Assembly (NCBI RefSeq): GCF_002327085.1
Contig: NZ_CP023429.1
Span: forward strand, 1,860,001 to 1,924,000
Direction of reading: 5' to 3'
Length of the DNA: 64,000 nt
DNA from: Neisseria weixii
GTDB taxonomy: Bacteria > Pseudomonadota > Gammaproteobacteria > Burkholderiales > Neisseriaceae
Shown: positions 30,485 through 39,670 of the stretch, piece by piece
How the letters are laid out: every line of letters starts with the position of its first letter
How positions within the stretch are numbered: position 1 is the first letter of the stretch
The notes under the pieces: generated by a model
The model's database searches: none
What the model was told of the DNA's origin: nothing
What the model saw: the letters and a program-made list of their open reading frames with translations, nothing else
Position numbers and translations under genes: made by a program

Positions 30485-30981
30485 ATGCAATTTTTAGGTA
30501 TCGGCTTTTTGGTACTGATCTTTTTAGAAATCATGTCGATTGTTTGGGTTGCCGATTGGCTCGGCGGCGGCCTGACATTTTTGCTGATGATTGCCAACTT
30601 TGCACTCGGCGTTTTCATGTTACGCCGCACCGGTATGTCGGCGTATTATTGGCAGGAGCGACCATGCGCAGCGGCAAAGACATTTCCATGTATCAGCTTT
30701 TGTGGCCGATTCGTTTTGCATTGGCCGGTTTGCTGCTGATGAGCCCGGGCTTTGCGTCTATGCTTGTTGCACTGATTTTGTTGCTGCCGATTAAGGGCAA
30801 ACCGATTGCCGATATGAGCGTGCATACCGCCACTTTCGATCCCAACCGCGCACAAAATCCGTTTACCCAACAATCAACCCAGCCAAGAGACGACGACATC
30901 ATCGATGCCGAATACACCACCGTCACCCGCGTTGATCCGCGCAGTAAAAACAAAGATTTTATCGAACACAAACCCGATTAA
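30485..30981 (+). CDS. fxsA: FxsA-family membrane protein, one frameshift
   Basis: The first piece MQFLGIGFLVLIFLEIMSIVWVADWLGGG holds two membrane segments; the second gives VLLAGATMRSGKDISMYQLLWPIRFALAGLLLMSPGF, the FxsA signature, and a soluble tail. They join near 30640, where ATGTCGGCGTA lacks one base (MSGVLLAG). Restored length is 165 residues. FxsA proteins were first noted for relieving phage F exclusion in E. coli; the cellular role is unclear. ATAAGGAACAACC precedes the ATG. Confidence 0.85.
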
Positions 30982-30996
30982 TCTGCCCCATCCCAA

Positions 30997-31038
30997 ACAG
31001 GCCGTCTGAAAATGAATAATTTTTTCAGACGGCCTGTC
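30997..31038 (+). terminator. DUS-pair terminator of fxsA
   Basis: ACAGGCCGTCTGAAAA and TTTTCAGACGGCCTGT with a short AT-rich loop. Confidence 0.8.
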
Positions 31039-31129
31039 TATTTACAAGGCGGCAATGTTATACTTAGGCGGTTATTGATTTGCATTCAGGCGCTGCGTTT
31101 GGGCGCCTGAGCTTGAACACGAGAACAAG

Positions 31130-31914
31130 ATGAGCAGAATCCAGCAAACCTTTGCCGATTTAAACGGTGCCAAAGCCCTGATTCCCTATATTACCGCCGG
31201 CGACCCCGATACAGATACCACGCTTGCGCTGATGCACAGCTTGGTGGAAAACGGCGCCGATATTTTAGAATTGGGCGTGCCTTTCTCCGACCCGATGGCC
31301 GATGGCCCAACCATTCAACGCGCCGCCGAACGCGCTTTGAAAAACCATGTTTCGCTGAAAGATGTATTGAACGTGGTGCGCCGTTTCCGTGAACAAAACA
31401 GCCGCACGCCGGTGGTCTTGATGGGTTATCTCAACCCGGTTCACAAAATGGGCTATGAAACCTTTGCCCAAGCGGCCGCCGAAGCCGGTGTGGATGGCGT
31501 GTTAACCGTGGACTCGCCGGTTGAAACCATCAATCCGCTGCAAAAAGCGCTGGAATCACGCGACATCGACTGCATTTTCCTGGTTGCCCCAACCACCACC
31601 GAAGCACGCATTCAAACCATCGCCAAGTTGGCCGGCGGCTTCGTGTATTACGTTTCCTTAAAAGGCGTCACCGGTGCGGCCAGCTTGGATACTGATGAAG
31701 TTTCGCGTAAAATAGAGCTTTTGCGTAAATATATCGATATCCCTATTGGCGTCGGCTTTGGTATCAACAATGCGAGAGCGCCCGCAAAATCGGTGCCGTT
31801 GCCGATGCCGTCATTGTCGGCAGCCGCATCGTCAAAGAAATCGAAGACAACACAGGCCTCGAAGCGGAAGCGGTCGGCCTGTTGGTGAAAGAACTGAAAG
31901 ACGCCATCCGTTAA
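31130..31914 (+). CDS. trpA: Tryptophan synthase alpha chain, one frameshift
   Basis: Cleaves indole-3-glycerol phosphate to indole and glyceraldehyde-3-phosphate. The catalytic residues are Glu47 in ILELGVPFSDP and Asp58 in MADGP; YYVSLKGVTGA is the loop 6 region. The frame breaks near 31773: AATGCGAGAGC should encode NAES, one base short. The real end continues GAVADAVIVGSRIVKEIE to a stop at 31914. Restored length is 261 residues. accD follows on the same strand. Confidence 0.93.
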
Positions 31915-31972
31915 GCCGGACAATCTGCCTGAATATGACAAGGCCGTCTGAAACATTCCTTAGGAGTCATCC

Positions 31973-32845
31973 ATGAGTTGGTTAGATAAAATCCTGCCAC
32001 CCAAGATTAAACGCGACGGTGCCGAAAGTGCATCTTCTACCGTGCCGGAAGGCTTGTGGCACAAATGCCCTTCTTGCTCCGCAACTATTTACTCTTCTGA
32101 GCTGAAACAAAACGATATGGTCTGCACCAAGTGCAACTACCACAATCCTTTGTCTGCCCGCGAACGCTTAAACCTGCTGTTGGATGAAAACGGCCGTGAA
32201 GAAATCGGCGCACATGTCAAACCAACCGATGCGCTGAAATTTAAAGACAGCAAAAATACCCTGACCGCCTGAGCGCCGCGAAAAAACAAACCGGCGAAGA
32301 CGATGCCATGGTGGTTATGAAAGGCACCATGAACGGCTTGCCGGTGGTGATTGCCACCTTTGAATTCCGCTTTATCGGCGGCTCGATGGGGTCGGTTGTG
32401 GTGAACGCTTTGTCCAAGGCGTGCGCCGCGCCGTGGCTGACAATTGCCCATTTATCTGTGTGTCCGCTTCGGGCGGCGCGCGTATGCAGGAAGGCGTCAA
32501 CTCATTGATGCAAATGACCAAAACCAGCGCCGCACTTCATTTGCTGACTGAAAAAGCCTACCGTTTATTTCCGTATTGACCGACCCGACCATGGGCGGCG
32601 TATCGGCCAGTTTTGCCTTCTTGGGCGATGTGGTTTTGGCCGAGCCGAACGCCTTAATCGGCTTTGCCGGCCCACGCGTGATTGAACAAACCGTGCGTGA
32701 AACCTTACCGGAGGGCTTCCAACGCGCTGAATTCTTGCTGGAAAAAGGTGCGATTGACCAAATCGTTGACCGCCGCGACATGAAACAACGCCTCTGCGAT
32801 TTGATTACGTTATTGACTCATCGCGGTAAAATCACCGCCGCTTAA
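31973..32845 (+). CDS. accD: Acetyl-CoA carboxylase carboxyltransferase beta, three frameshifts
   Basis: The beta half of the carboxyltransferase that makes malonyl-CoA. A zinc ribbon with Cys32, Cys35, Cys51 and Cys54 (KCPSC, VCTKC) opens the protein. Breaks are near 32257 (A5 run; should read [11 protein letters not shown]), 32400 (GTGGTGAACG; should read VVGERFVQG) and 32551 (AAAGCCTACC; should read EKRLPFISV). Downstream [19 protein letters not shown] is clean. Restored length is 291 residues. The gene is normally essential, so three losses in 300 bases are hard to accept as real. ACTTAGGAG-type ribosome site before the ATG. Confidence 0.93.
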
Positions 32846-32860
32846 TTGGTTGCCATCATA

Positions 32861-32912
32861 AAAGGCCGTCTGAAAACCATGAAAATAATCAAATGGTTTT
32901 CAGACGGCCTTT
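32861..32912. terminator. Convergent DUS-pair terminator accD/gpx
   Basis: AAAGGCCGTCTGAAAACCAT and ATGGTTTTCAGACGGCCTTT are perfect 20-base arms around 12 bases. It serves both convergent genes. Confidence 0.9.
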
Positions 32913-32928
32913 ATACTGTATGAATCAA

Positions 32929-33462
32929 CTACAGCAAAGCGCGGATATCTTGTTCGATTTCAGACGGCTTCACGCTCGGAGCAAACCGTGCCACAACTTC
33001 ACCATTGCGGTTTACCAAAAATTTTGTGAAATTCCATTTAATGTCGCTGCCTTCACGCTTCTCACCGATCGAAGCCAGCTTCAGCAGTAAATCTTTGAAT
33101 ACATGATTGCCCTTGTCTTCCGTTTTTTCAGATTTGAGATAGACATATAAAGGCGCGGCATTTTCGCCATTGACATCAATCTTATCGAAAATCTTAAATT
33201 TCGTGCCGAACTTCATTTGGCAAACTTGGGCAATTTCGCTGCTGCTTTCCGGCGCCTGTTCGCGGAATTGGTTGCATGGAAAATCTAAAATTTCCAAGCC
33301 TTGTTCGGCATATTGCGCATAGAGCTGCTGCAATTCTTCATATTGCGGTGTCAAACCGCAACGGGTGGCAGTATTCACAATCAACAATACTTTGCCTTTG
33401 TAATCACTCAAACTCACTTCCTGACCTTGGGTGTCTTTCACCACGAAATCGTACACTTTCAT
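32929..33462 (-). CDS. gpxA: Glutathione peroxidase
   Basis: A cysteine-type (non-selenium) peroxidase of 177 residues, reducing hydroperoxides with thiols. Cys35 in VNTATRCGLTPQYEEL is the redox residue; DFPCNQFREQAP (Gln) and KWNFTKFLVNRNG (Trp, Asn) complete the family active site. AAGGAGTGTAAG before the ATG at 33462 decides the start over a longer frame. No signal peptide, so cytoplasmic. Confidence 0.92.
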   Translation of the reverse strand: MKVYDFVVKDTQGQEVSLSDYKGKVLLIVNTATRCGLTPQYEELQQLYAQYAEQGLEILDFPCNQFREQAPESSSEIAQVCQMKFGTKFKIFDKIDVNGENAAPLYVYLKSEKTEDKGNHVFKDLLLKLASIGEKREGSDIKWNFTKFLVNRNGEVVARFAPSVKPSEIEQDIRALL

Positions 33463-33494
33463 CTTACACTCCTTGATTGATATGGCTTCACTAT

Positions 33495-33532
33495 AAGGCC
33501 GTCTGAAAAGAAACACAAGTTTCAGACGGCCT
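33495..33532 (-). repeat. DUS inverted pair upstream of gpxA
   Basis: AGGCCGTCTGAAA and TTTCAGACGGCCT, between the rpsO terminator and gpxA. It may act as a second stop for rpsO transcripts. Confidence 0.5.
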
Positions 33533-33540
33533 CCATAATA

Positions 33541-33569
33541 AAAAAACACCGCTTTAAAAGCGGTGTTTT
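33541..33569 (-). terminator. Terminator of rpsO
   Basis: AAAACACCGCTTT and AAAGCGGTGTTTT form a strong stem ending in T residues on the minus strand, 15 bases past the rpsO stop. Confidence 0.85.
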
Positions 33570-33583
33570 CAAATGCATAAAGA

Positions 33584-33853
33584 TTATTTACGCAGACCCA
33601 AACGAGTAATTACGTTACGGTAAGTTTCAGGTTTGGTACGACGCAAGTAAGTCAACAGGCGACGACGCGCGCTCACCATTTTCAACAAACCGCGACGGCT
33701 GTGGTGGTCTTTAGGGTTGGCTTTGAAATGAGGAGTCAAGTCGTTGATGCGGAAAGTCAACAATGCAACTTGTACTTCAGAAGAGCCGGTATCGCCTTCT
33801 TTACGTTGGAAATCTTTAACGATTTGCGCTTTTTGTTCTACGGTCAATGCCAT
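33584..33853 (-). CDS. rpsO: 30S ribosomal protein S15
   Basis: 89 residues, [20 protein letters not shown], with the conserved [16 protein letters not shown] and [10 protein letters not shown] that contact 16S rRNA. The frame is open upstream for 64 codons, but the family start and GGAGTATTCC before the ATG fix it at 33853. It is monocistronic. Confidence 0.98.
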   Translation of the reverse strand: MALTVEQKAQIVKDFQRKEGDTGSSEVQVALLTFRINDLTPHFKANPKDHHSRRGLLKMVSARRRLLTYLRRTKPETYRNVITRLGLRK

Positions 33854-34011
33854 GATGGAATACTCCAAAAATAAAAGAACCTTTAAGGTTCGGACAAGTT
33901 TGCCAAGCCGAAACTGATGCAAACTCCTGATATCTTTTTCAAAGATGGCTGAATTATGCCATATTTCGGATAATGTTGCACGTTCTAATTGCAACTTTGC
34001 TGCTTTAGCGA

Positions 34012-34042
34012 CAAAAAAGTGGCGATGCCTTACGACATCGCC
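34012..34042 (-). terminator. Terminator of the NirV-like gene
   Basis: On the minus strand GGCGATG and CATCGCC form a 7-bp stem with an 8-base loop, followed by ACTTTTTTG. Confidence 0.85.
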
Positions 34043-34078
34043 CAAGCTGCTTTGGTGATATAAAACGCCAAAAAACCT

Positions 34079-34837
34079 TTATTTCGCTGACGCGGCGCAG
34101 CGGAAACCTAAATTATGCAAACCGTATTTGGATTGCAGGCTGGTGCGGATACCGAAGCGCAAGAATGCGGCATAGTTGGTCGGATCGGTCGAGCCCAAAG
34201 AGGCTCCGCTACAGAACATGGAGCTGTCTGCCGAACCGGAATTCAACAGACTGCTGTTGAAATCTTCCGTCCATTCCCAAATCAGGCCGTGCATATCGTG
34301 CAAGCCATAATAATTGGGTTTCCCCATACCGACATTACGCAAGCCGTTGCGACCGCCATCGGCATACCAATCTAAGATAGTGCGGTTGTAGCTTTCTTCG
34401 CTGGAGCCGTTTTTCTGGGTGGCCGATGCCAAGCCCGCCAATTCCCATTCATCGATGGTCGGCAGGCGTTTGCCTTGTGCGGTACAGTAGGCATTAGCGG
34501 CAAACCATGATACATTGGTTACAGGATGTTTCATTTCATTGGGTTTAGGTGCGTAGGTATTGCTGCCGGTTTGGTTCCAATGTTTCAAATAAGTCGGCTC
34601 AACTTGTTTTTTATTGGCCCTGCCTTTTTGCCATTGCGGATGCTTTTTCACAAATTCGGCAAATTCGGCATTGGTAACCGGATATTTGTCGATTTTGAAT
34701 GATTTGACATGAATCATCGGAGTATCTTTTTTCAGATACAGCGGACGATAGCTGCCCGCTTCAATGGTGGCCATTTCAACCACCATTGCGTTGCCACAGA
34801 TCAATAAGTTCATAACAAATAGTGAAATGGTTTTCAT
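34079..34837 (-). CDS. Secreted FGE-sulfatase (SUMF1) domain protein, NirV-like
   Basis: 252 residues. The first 20 (MKTISLFVMNLLICGNAMVV) look like a signal sequence. The rest is a formylglycine-generating-enzyme-type fold: FKIDKYPVTNAEFAEFVKKHP, HPVTNVSWFAANAYCTAQGKRLPTIDEWELA, MHGLIWEWTEDF and GFRCAASAK. Known members next to copper nitrite reductase genes are called NirV. Here a cytochrome c and aniA follow upstream on the same strand, so a NirV-like part in nitrite reduction is likely. Its biochemical role is not settled. No sulfatase gene is in the window. Confidence 0.8.
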   Translation of the reverse strand: MKTISLFVMNLLICGNAMVVEMATIEAGSYRPLYLKKDTPMIHVKSFKIDKYPVTNAEFAEFVKKHPQWQKGRANKKQVEPTYLKHWNQTGSNTYAPKPNEMKHPVTNVSWFAANAYCTAQGKRLPTIDEWELAGLASATQKNGSSEESYNRTILDWYADGGRNGLRNVGMGKPNYYGLHDMHGLIWEWTEDFNSSLLNSGSADSSMFCSGASLGSTDPTNYAAFLRFGIRTSLQSKYGLHNLGFRCAASAK

Positions 34838-34926
34838 GATGTGTGCCCTTATGATTATGACGCAAATTTATTTTTCAGACGGTATATTTGTAATCAGACC
34901 GCCTGAAAAATAAACCTAAGGTGTGA

Positions 34927-34957
34927 CAGGCCGTCTGAAAAAATTTCAGACGGCCTG
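34927..34957 (-). terminator. DUS-pair terminator of cytochrome c gene
   Basis: CAGGCCGTCTGAAA and TTTCAGACGGCCTG around three A bases, 10 bases past the stop. A weaker similar pair lies at 34873-34907. Confidence 0.8.
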
Positions 34958-34966
34958 AAACTGAGT

Positions 34967-35560
34967 TTATTTATTTTTGATTTCAGCGACTTCGGCAGCA
35001 GATACTTGACCGCCGTTATTACCGAAGCTATTCAAAACATAGGTCACCACATTGGCAATGTCTTGATCGCTCAAAGGCACGGCAGGCATCACGCCGTTGT
35101 AGTCTTTGCCGTTCACTTTAATCGCACCGTTCACGCCTTTGGTAACAGCATGAACCAATTTGGTATTGTCTTTGGCAAAGTAATCCGATTTTTCCAATGG
35201 TGGGAATGTACCTTCTACGCCCTTACCTTCGGCACCGTGACATGCCATACAATTGGAATCATAAACAGCCTTACCCAACTTGATCTGCTCGTCTTGCGAC
35301 AATTCGGCTGCGGTGGCAGGCGCAGGTTCGGCTTCGGCGGCCAATGCTGGTTCAGCAGCGGGCGCAGGGACTCCGACGGATGCCGGTGCTTCAGCGGCAG
35401 ACTGCCCGGCAGGATCGGCTTCAGCAGATTCAGGGATTTCGGCTACAGGCGAGGTTTCTGCCAGCTTTTCGGCAGCAGGTTCAGAACCGGAACAGGCTGC
35501 CAATACGAATACGGATGTCAATAAGGCTGCGATGGTTCGGCATTTCATGATGGTATTCAT
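34967..35560 (-). CDS. Lipoprotein cytochrome c
   Basis: 197 residues. The signal ends in LAAC with Cys23 as lipid site. A long Ala/Glu/Pro-rich tether spans about 24-88; the single haem site CMACH is at 104-108 with GVMPAVPLSDQDI supplying a probable Met ligand. GGAATACC precedes the ATG at 35560. It stands between aniA and the NirV-like gene, so it is a likely electron donor to AniA. The lipid and tether match a carrier that reaches from outer or inner membrane. Confidence 0.88.
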   Translation of the reverse strand: MNTIMKCRTIAALLTSVFVLAACSGSEPAAEKLAETSPVAEIPESAEADPAGQSAAEAPASVGVPAPAAEPALAAEAEPAPATAAELSQDEQIKLGKAVYDSNCMACHGAEGKGVEGTFPPLEKSDYFAKDNTKLVHAVTKGVNGAIKVNGKDYNGVMPAVPLSDQDIANVVTYVLNSFGNNGGQVSAAEVAEIKNK

Positions 35561-35678
35561 GGTATTCCTTTTGCGTTAACACGCTGTATTGTTATATTTT
35601 TATGTAATAAACCACCGTTATCCTAGTTTGAGCCAAGATAACAGTGGCTTTTTTTATTACTTTACTGCTTTCAGTATA

Positions 35679-36856
35679 TTAGTAAGCATTTTTCGATGCA
35701 GAAGCTTCGGCCGCTGGAGCAGAAGCTGTAGCGGCTACAGATGCATCAGCAGGTTTGTACTCAGTATCACTCATTTTTTTGGTCATTATTTCCGGGTTTT
35801 CTTCACCCTCTACTTTCAATTGGCCCAACGCACCTTTGTTGAATGCACGGAAGATAGAGTGGTCAACCAAAGTGTAGCTTCCCGGATATCCACTTTAAAT
35901 TCTACGATTGCGGAACCACCGGCAGGAACGATGGTGCTTTGTACGTTTTCGTTAATCAGCTTACCGCCTTCAACATATACTTTGTCGAAGATTTCGCCGA
36001 TTACGTGGAATGAAGACACCAAGTTAGGACCGCCGTTACCTACGTACATACGCACGGTTTCACCAGCTTTGGCTTTCAATGCATTGTCACCGGCAATCGC
36101 GCCAACGTGACCATTGAATACCACGTATTCAGGTTGTTCTTTAACTGCTTTGTCCATATCGAAGGCTTGCAGACCTTGGGCGCCATATTTGCCTTTGGTG
36201 TAGAAGTCACCTTGAACAATGTAGAACTCTTTATCTACTTTTGGCAAACCTTCTTTAGGCTCAACCAAAATCAAACCATACATACCGTTGGCGATGTGCA
36301 TGCCCACAGGGGCAACCGCACAGTGGTAAATGTACAGACCGGCTTGCAATGCTTTGAAGCTAAAGGTTGAAGTGCGGCCGGGTGCGGTAAAGGTCGCTTC
36401 AGCACCGCCACCTTGGCCAGTTGCTGCGTGGAAGTCGACGTTATGCGGTACAGTAGAAGAAGGATGGTTGGAAAATTCCACTTCTACCGTATCGCCTTCG
36501 CGCACACGAATCATTTGACCAGGAACGTCGCCGTTGAATGTCCAGTAGCGGTAATCCACACCGTCAGCCATTTTCATGGTTTTTTCTACGGTTTCCATTT
36601 TCACACGGACTTTAGCAGGATGATCGCGATCGATTGCAGGTGGTACTTCAGGTGCATGAGTCACGATTGCATCAATTACCGGCAGTTCACCAGCAGGAGT
36701 TTCGGCAGCAGCAGATTGCTCAGCAGTTGAAGCGGCAGGTGCAGAAGCTTCAGCAGTGGCAGCCGGTTGTTCGGCCGGTTTTTCCGCTGCTTGCTGACCG
36801 CAAGCAGCCAAAGCGAATACAGAAGCAATAATTGCAGCTAAGGCTTGGCGTTTCAT
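35679..36856 (-). CDS. aniA: Outer-membrane copper nitrite reductase, one frameshift
   Basis: Reduces nitrite to NO at the cell surface. Lipobox LAAC puts the lipid on Cys19, followed by an Ala/Glu-rich tether. The two cupredoxin domains carry [19 protein letters not shown] and [21 protein letters not shown], holding type 1 copper ligands. The frame breaks near 35887: ATCCGGGAAGC should read IPGS (one base short), after which [20 protein letters not shown] completes domain 2. The C-terminal tail has AASAPA-type repeats as in gonococcal AniA, where they are glycosylated. Restored length is 392 residues. Confidence 0.95.
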
Positions 36857-36906
36857 AGTGATTTCCTTTTTTTGAAGAAATGTTAATTGGCTTGTTGTTT
36901 GAGCTC

Positions 36907-36912
36907 ATTATG
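36907..36912 (-). promoter_or_regulatory. aniA -10 box
   Basis: CATAAT on the minus strand. The spacing puts the FNR-like site at about -41.5, the normal place for FNR activation. Confidence 0.5.
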
Positions 36913-36934
36913 TAGCTTTATGAATTTACGTATC

Positions 36935-36948
36935 TTGACTTAAATCAA
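36935..36948 (-). promoter_or_regulatory. FNR-like site of aniA
   Basis: TTGACTTAAATCAA differs from TTGAT-N4-ATCAA by one base. AniA is known to be oxygen-repressed through FNR in Neisseria. Confidence 0.7.
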
Positions 36949-36951
36949 TTA

Positions 36952-36968
36952 ATTCATAAAATATGTAT
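36952..36968 (-). promoter_or_regulatory. Candidate NsrR operator at aniA
   Basis: On the minus strand ATACATATTTTATGAAT, nearly identical to the palindrome before norB. It lies just upstream of the FNR-like site. NsrR, the NO-sensing repressor, is known to control aniA and norB in Neisseria. Confidence 0.6.
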
Positions 36969-37172
36969 TTTTTTAATCAAAATTTCATGTTCAGTTGCTA
37001 CTTTTTTGCACTTAAGCCATGAATATTAAGACCTAATTTTCGATAGTTTCTTCCTAGACATTTCCTGAAAAACTACCTAAAACACTTTATATTTAACTTA
37101 TATCAAGATTTTAATGATAAATAAGCATAGAAAACGTTTTACTAAAATACAAATCATGCTACAATCTTTAAC

Positions 37173-37189
37173 ATTCATATTTTATGAAT
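37173..37189 (+). promoter_or_regulatory. Candidate NsrR operator at norB
   Basis: ATTCATATTTTATGAAT is a perfect inverted repeat (ATTCAT/ATGAAT, 5-base spacer), 43 bases before norB. It shares CATATTTTATGAATTA with the aniA site in the same orientation to transcription. Confidence 0.65.
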
Positions 37190-37231
37190 TAAATAAGCCA
37201 TTTACCATTTACCAAAACAAGGAGTACTAAA

Positions 37232-39487
37232 ATGGGACAGTACAAGAAACTTTGGCTACTGCTGATTGCAGTGCTGACAGTCTGTTTCACCATTCTTGGT
37301 TATATGGGTAGCGAGATCTATAAAAAAGCACCTCCTTACCCTGAACAAGTCGTTACCAGTTCCGGCAAAGTGTTGATGACCAAAGATGACATTCTCGCCG
37401 GCCAATCCGCTTGGCAAACCACCGGCGGTATGGAAGTCGGTTCTGTATTGGGTCATGGTGCATACCAAGCGCCTGACTGGACTGCTGACTGGCTGCACCG
37501 TGAGCTTGTAGCATGGTTAGACTTGACTGCCCAAGCCGATTACGGCAAAAAATTCGATGAATTGACCGCTGAAGAGCAAGCTGTGTTGAAAACCCGTGTT
37601 CAAGATGAATACCGTGTTCAAAGCGCAATAAAAGAAGACGGTTCGGTAGTCATCAGCGATACGCGTGCAAAAGCCATCGAAACCATTCTGCCTTACTACC
37701 ATGGCGTTTACGGCGACGATCCTGCCCTGCAAACTACCCGTGAACACTTTGCAATGAAAAACAACACATTGCCAAGTGAAGAAGCGCGTGAAAAATTGTT
37801 TAACTTCTTCTTCTGGACTGCATGGTCTTCTTCGACCAACCGTCCCGGCGAAGTCTTTACCTATACCAACAACTGGCCGCACGAGCCTTTGGTCAACAAT
37901 GTGCCGACTACTGAAAACTATATGTGGTCGTTCACCAGTATCGTTCTGTTGCTGTTGGGTATCGGCTTGCTGATGTGGGGGTACTCGTTCCTGACCAAAC
38001 ATGAAGAAGTGGAAATCCCGACTGAAGATCCGGTAGCGAAAATTGCGCTGACCCCTTCTCAAAAAGCCTTGGGTAAATATGTATTCCTGACTGTTGCATT
38101 GTTCTGTGCACAAGTGTTATTAGGCGGTTTGACTGCGCACTATACCGTTGAAGGTCAAGGTTTCTATGGCATTGATAAAGCGTTGGGTATTGAAATTTCC
38201 GACTGGCTGCCTTACTCGCTGACCCGTACTTGGCACATCCAATCGGCAATTTTCTGGATTGCCACAGGCTTCCTGACTGCCGGTTTGTTCTTGGCACCAA
38301 TCGTCAACGGTGGTAAAGACCCTAAATTCCAAGTAGCAGGCGTTAACTTCCTGTATATCGCCCTGTTTATCGTGGTAGTCGGTTCATACGCCGGTAACTT
38401 CTTCGCCTTGTCACACATCATGCCGCCTGAATTGAACTTCTGGTTCGGCCACCAAGGCTATGAATACTTAGATTTAGGCCGTTTCTGGCAGCTCTTGCTG
38501 ATGGTCGGCTTGCTGTTGTGGCTGTTCCTGATGTTGCGTTGTACCGTAAATGCCTTCCGCGAAAAAGGCACCGACAAAAACTTGCTGGCGATTTTCGTAG
38601 CATCTATGGTTGGTGTGGGTGTGTTCTACGCACCGGGCTTGTTCTACGGTGAAAAATCTCCGATCGCCGTGATGGAATACTGGCGCTGGTGGGTGGTTCA
38701 CTTGTGGGTAGAAGGCTTCTTTGAAGTATTTGCCACTGCCGCATTTTCGTTCATTTTCTACAACATGGGCTTCGTACGCCGCAGCACAGCCACTGCCTCT
38801 ACTCTGGCCGCTGCCGCCATCTTCATGATGGGTGGTATCCCAGGTACCCTGCACCACTTGTACTTTACCGGTTCGACTTCTGCCTCTATGGCCATCGGCG
38901 CATGTTTCTCTGCATTGGAAGTAGTACCTTTAGTATTACTGGGTCGTGAAGCTTATGAACATTGGTCTTACCAAAACACTACCGAATGGGCAAAACGCCT
39001 GCGTTGGCCGCTGATGTGTTTCGTTGCCGTGGCATTCTGGAACATGATCGGTGCCGGTGTGTTCGGCTTCCTGATTAACCCGCCGATTTCATTGTTCTAC
39101 ATCCAAGGTCTGAACACTACTGCAGTTCACGCACACGCGGCTTTGTTCGGCGTATATGGCTTCTTGGCACTGGGCTTCGTATTACTGGTAGCCCGTTACA
39201 TCAAACCTGAAGTGCAATTCGACGACAAATTGATGTCTTGGGGATTCTGGTTGCTCAACGGCGGTTTGGTCGGCATGATTGTCATCAGCCTGTTGCCGAT
39301 TGGCGCCATCCAAGCTTGGGCTTCTGTATCACAGGGTTTGTGGTATGCCCGTAGCGAAGAATTCCTGCAAATGGAGCTCTTGGATACCTTGCGCTGGGTT
39401 CGTACAGCTGCTGACTTGGTGTTTATCGGCGGTGCGTTCTGTGTCGCCTGGCAAGCCACCAAAATGGTATTCAGTCGCAGCAAATAA
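37232..39487 (+). CDS. norB: Quinol-dependent nitric oxide reductase
   Basis: Reduces NO to nitrous oxide with electrons from quinol. The 751 residues fit the fused single-subunit (qNor) form: an N-terminal membrane segment (8-28), a soluble periplasmic domain to about 220, then the haem-copper oxidase-like core with many membrane helices. His-rich helices such as YWRWWVVHLWVEGFFEV and GIPGTLHHLYFTG supply haem and non-haem iron ligands. AAGGAGTACTAAA precedes the ATG. It is divergent from aniA with shared control sites. The frame is intact. Confidence 0.97.
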   Translation: MGQYKKLWLLLIAVLTVCFTILGYMGSEIYKKAPPYPEQVVTSSGKVLMTKDDILAGQSAWQTTGGMEVGSVLGHGAYQAPDWTADWLHRELVAWLDLTAQADYGKKFDELTAEEQAVLKTRVQDEYRVQSAIKEDGSVVISDTRAKAIETILPYYHGVYGDDPALQTTREHFAMKNNTLPSEEAREKLFNFFFWTAWSSSTNRPGEVFTYTNNWPHEPLVNNVPTTENYMWSFTSIVLLLLGIGLLMWGYSFLTKHEEVEIPTEDPVAKIALTPSQKALGKYVFLTVALFCAQVLLGGLTAHYTVEGQGFYGIDKALGIEISDWLPYSLTRTWHIQSAIFWIATGFLTAGLFLAPIVNGGKDPKFQVAGVNFLYIALFIVVVGSYAGNFFALSHIMPPELNFWFGHQGYEYLDLGRFWQLLLMVGLLLWLFLMLRCTVNAFREKGTDKNLLAIFVASMVGVGVFYAPGLFYGEKSPIAVMEYWRWWVVHLWVEGFFEVFATAAFSFIFYNMGFVRRSTATASTLAAAAIFMMGGIPGTLHHLYFTGSTSASMAIGACFSALEVVPLVLLGREAYEHWSYQNTTEWAKRLRWPLMCFVAVAFWNMIGAGVFGFLINPPISLFYIQGLNTTAVHAHAALFGVYGFLALGFVLLVARYIKPEVQFDDKLMSWGFWLLNGGLVGMIVISLLPIGAIQAWASVSQGLWYARSEEFLQMELLDTLRWVRTAADLVFIGGAFCVAWQATKMVFSRSK

Positions 39488-39506
39488 TGTTTGATTGCTG
39501 ACTTTA

Positions 39507-39538
39507 AAGGCCGTCTGAAATATTTCAGACGGCCTTTT
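39507..39538 (+). terminator. DUS-pair terminator of norB
   Basis: AAAGGCCGTCTGAAA and TTTCAGACGGCCTTT almost touching, 20 bases past the stop. Confidence 0.85.
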
Positions 39539-39670
39539 ACATACTTACTTTCAGAAACCCTACCCATCACTTTACTCGTTAAACTCATTCCTTTGCGCAG
39601 AAACCGACAATTTTTCAGACGGCTTTTCTGCTATAATGCCCCCTATTCCAACCCTTCCGGCGACATCATC

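Noticed and set aside
34079..34837. Active formylglycine-generating enzyme
   Set aside because: No sulfatase is nearby and the gene is linked to nitrite reductase, so a NirV-like role fits better.
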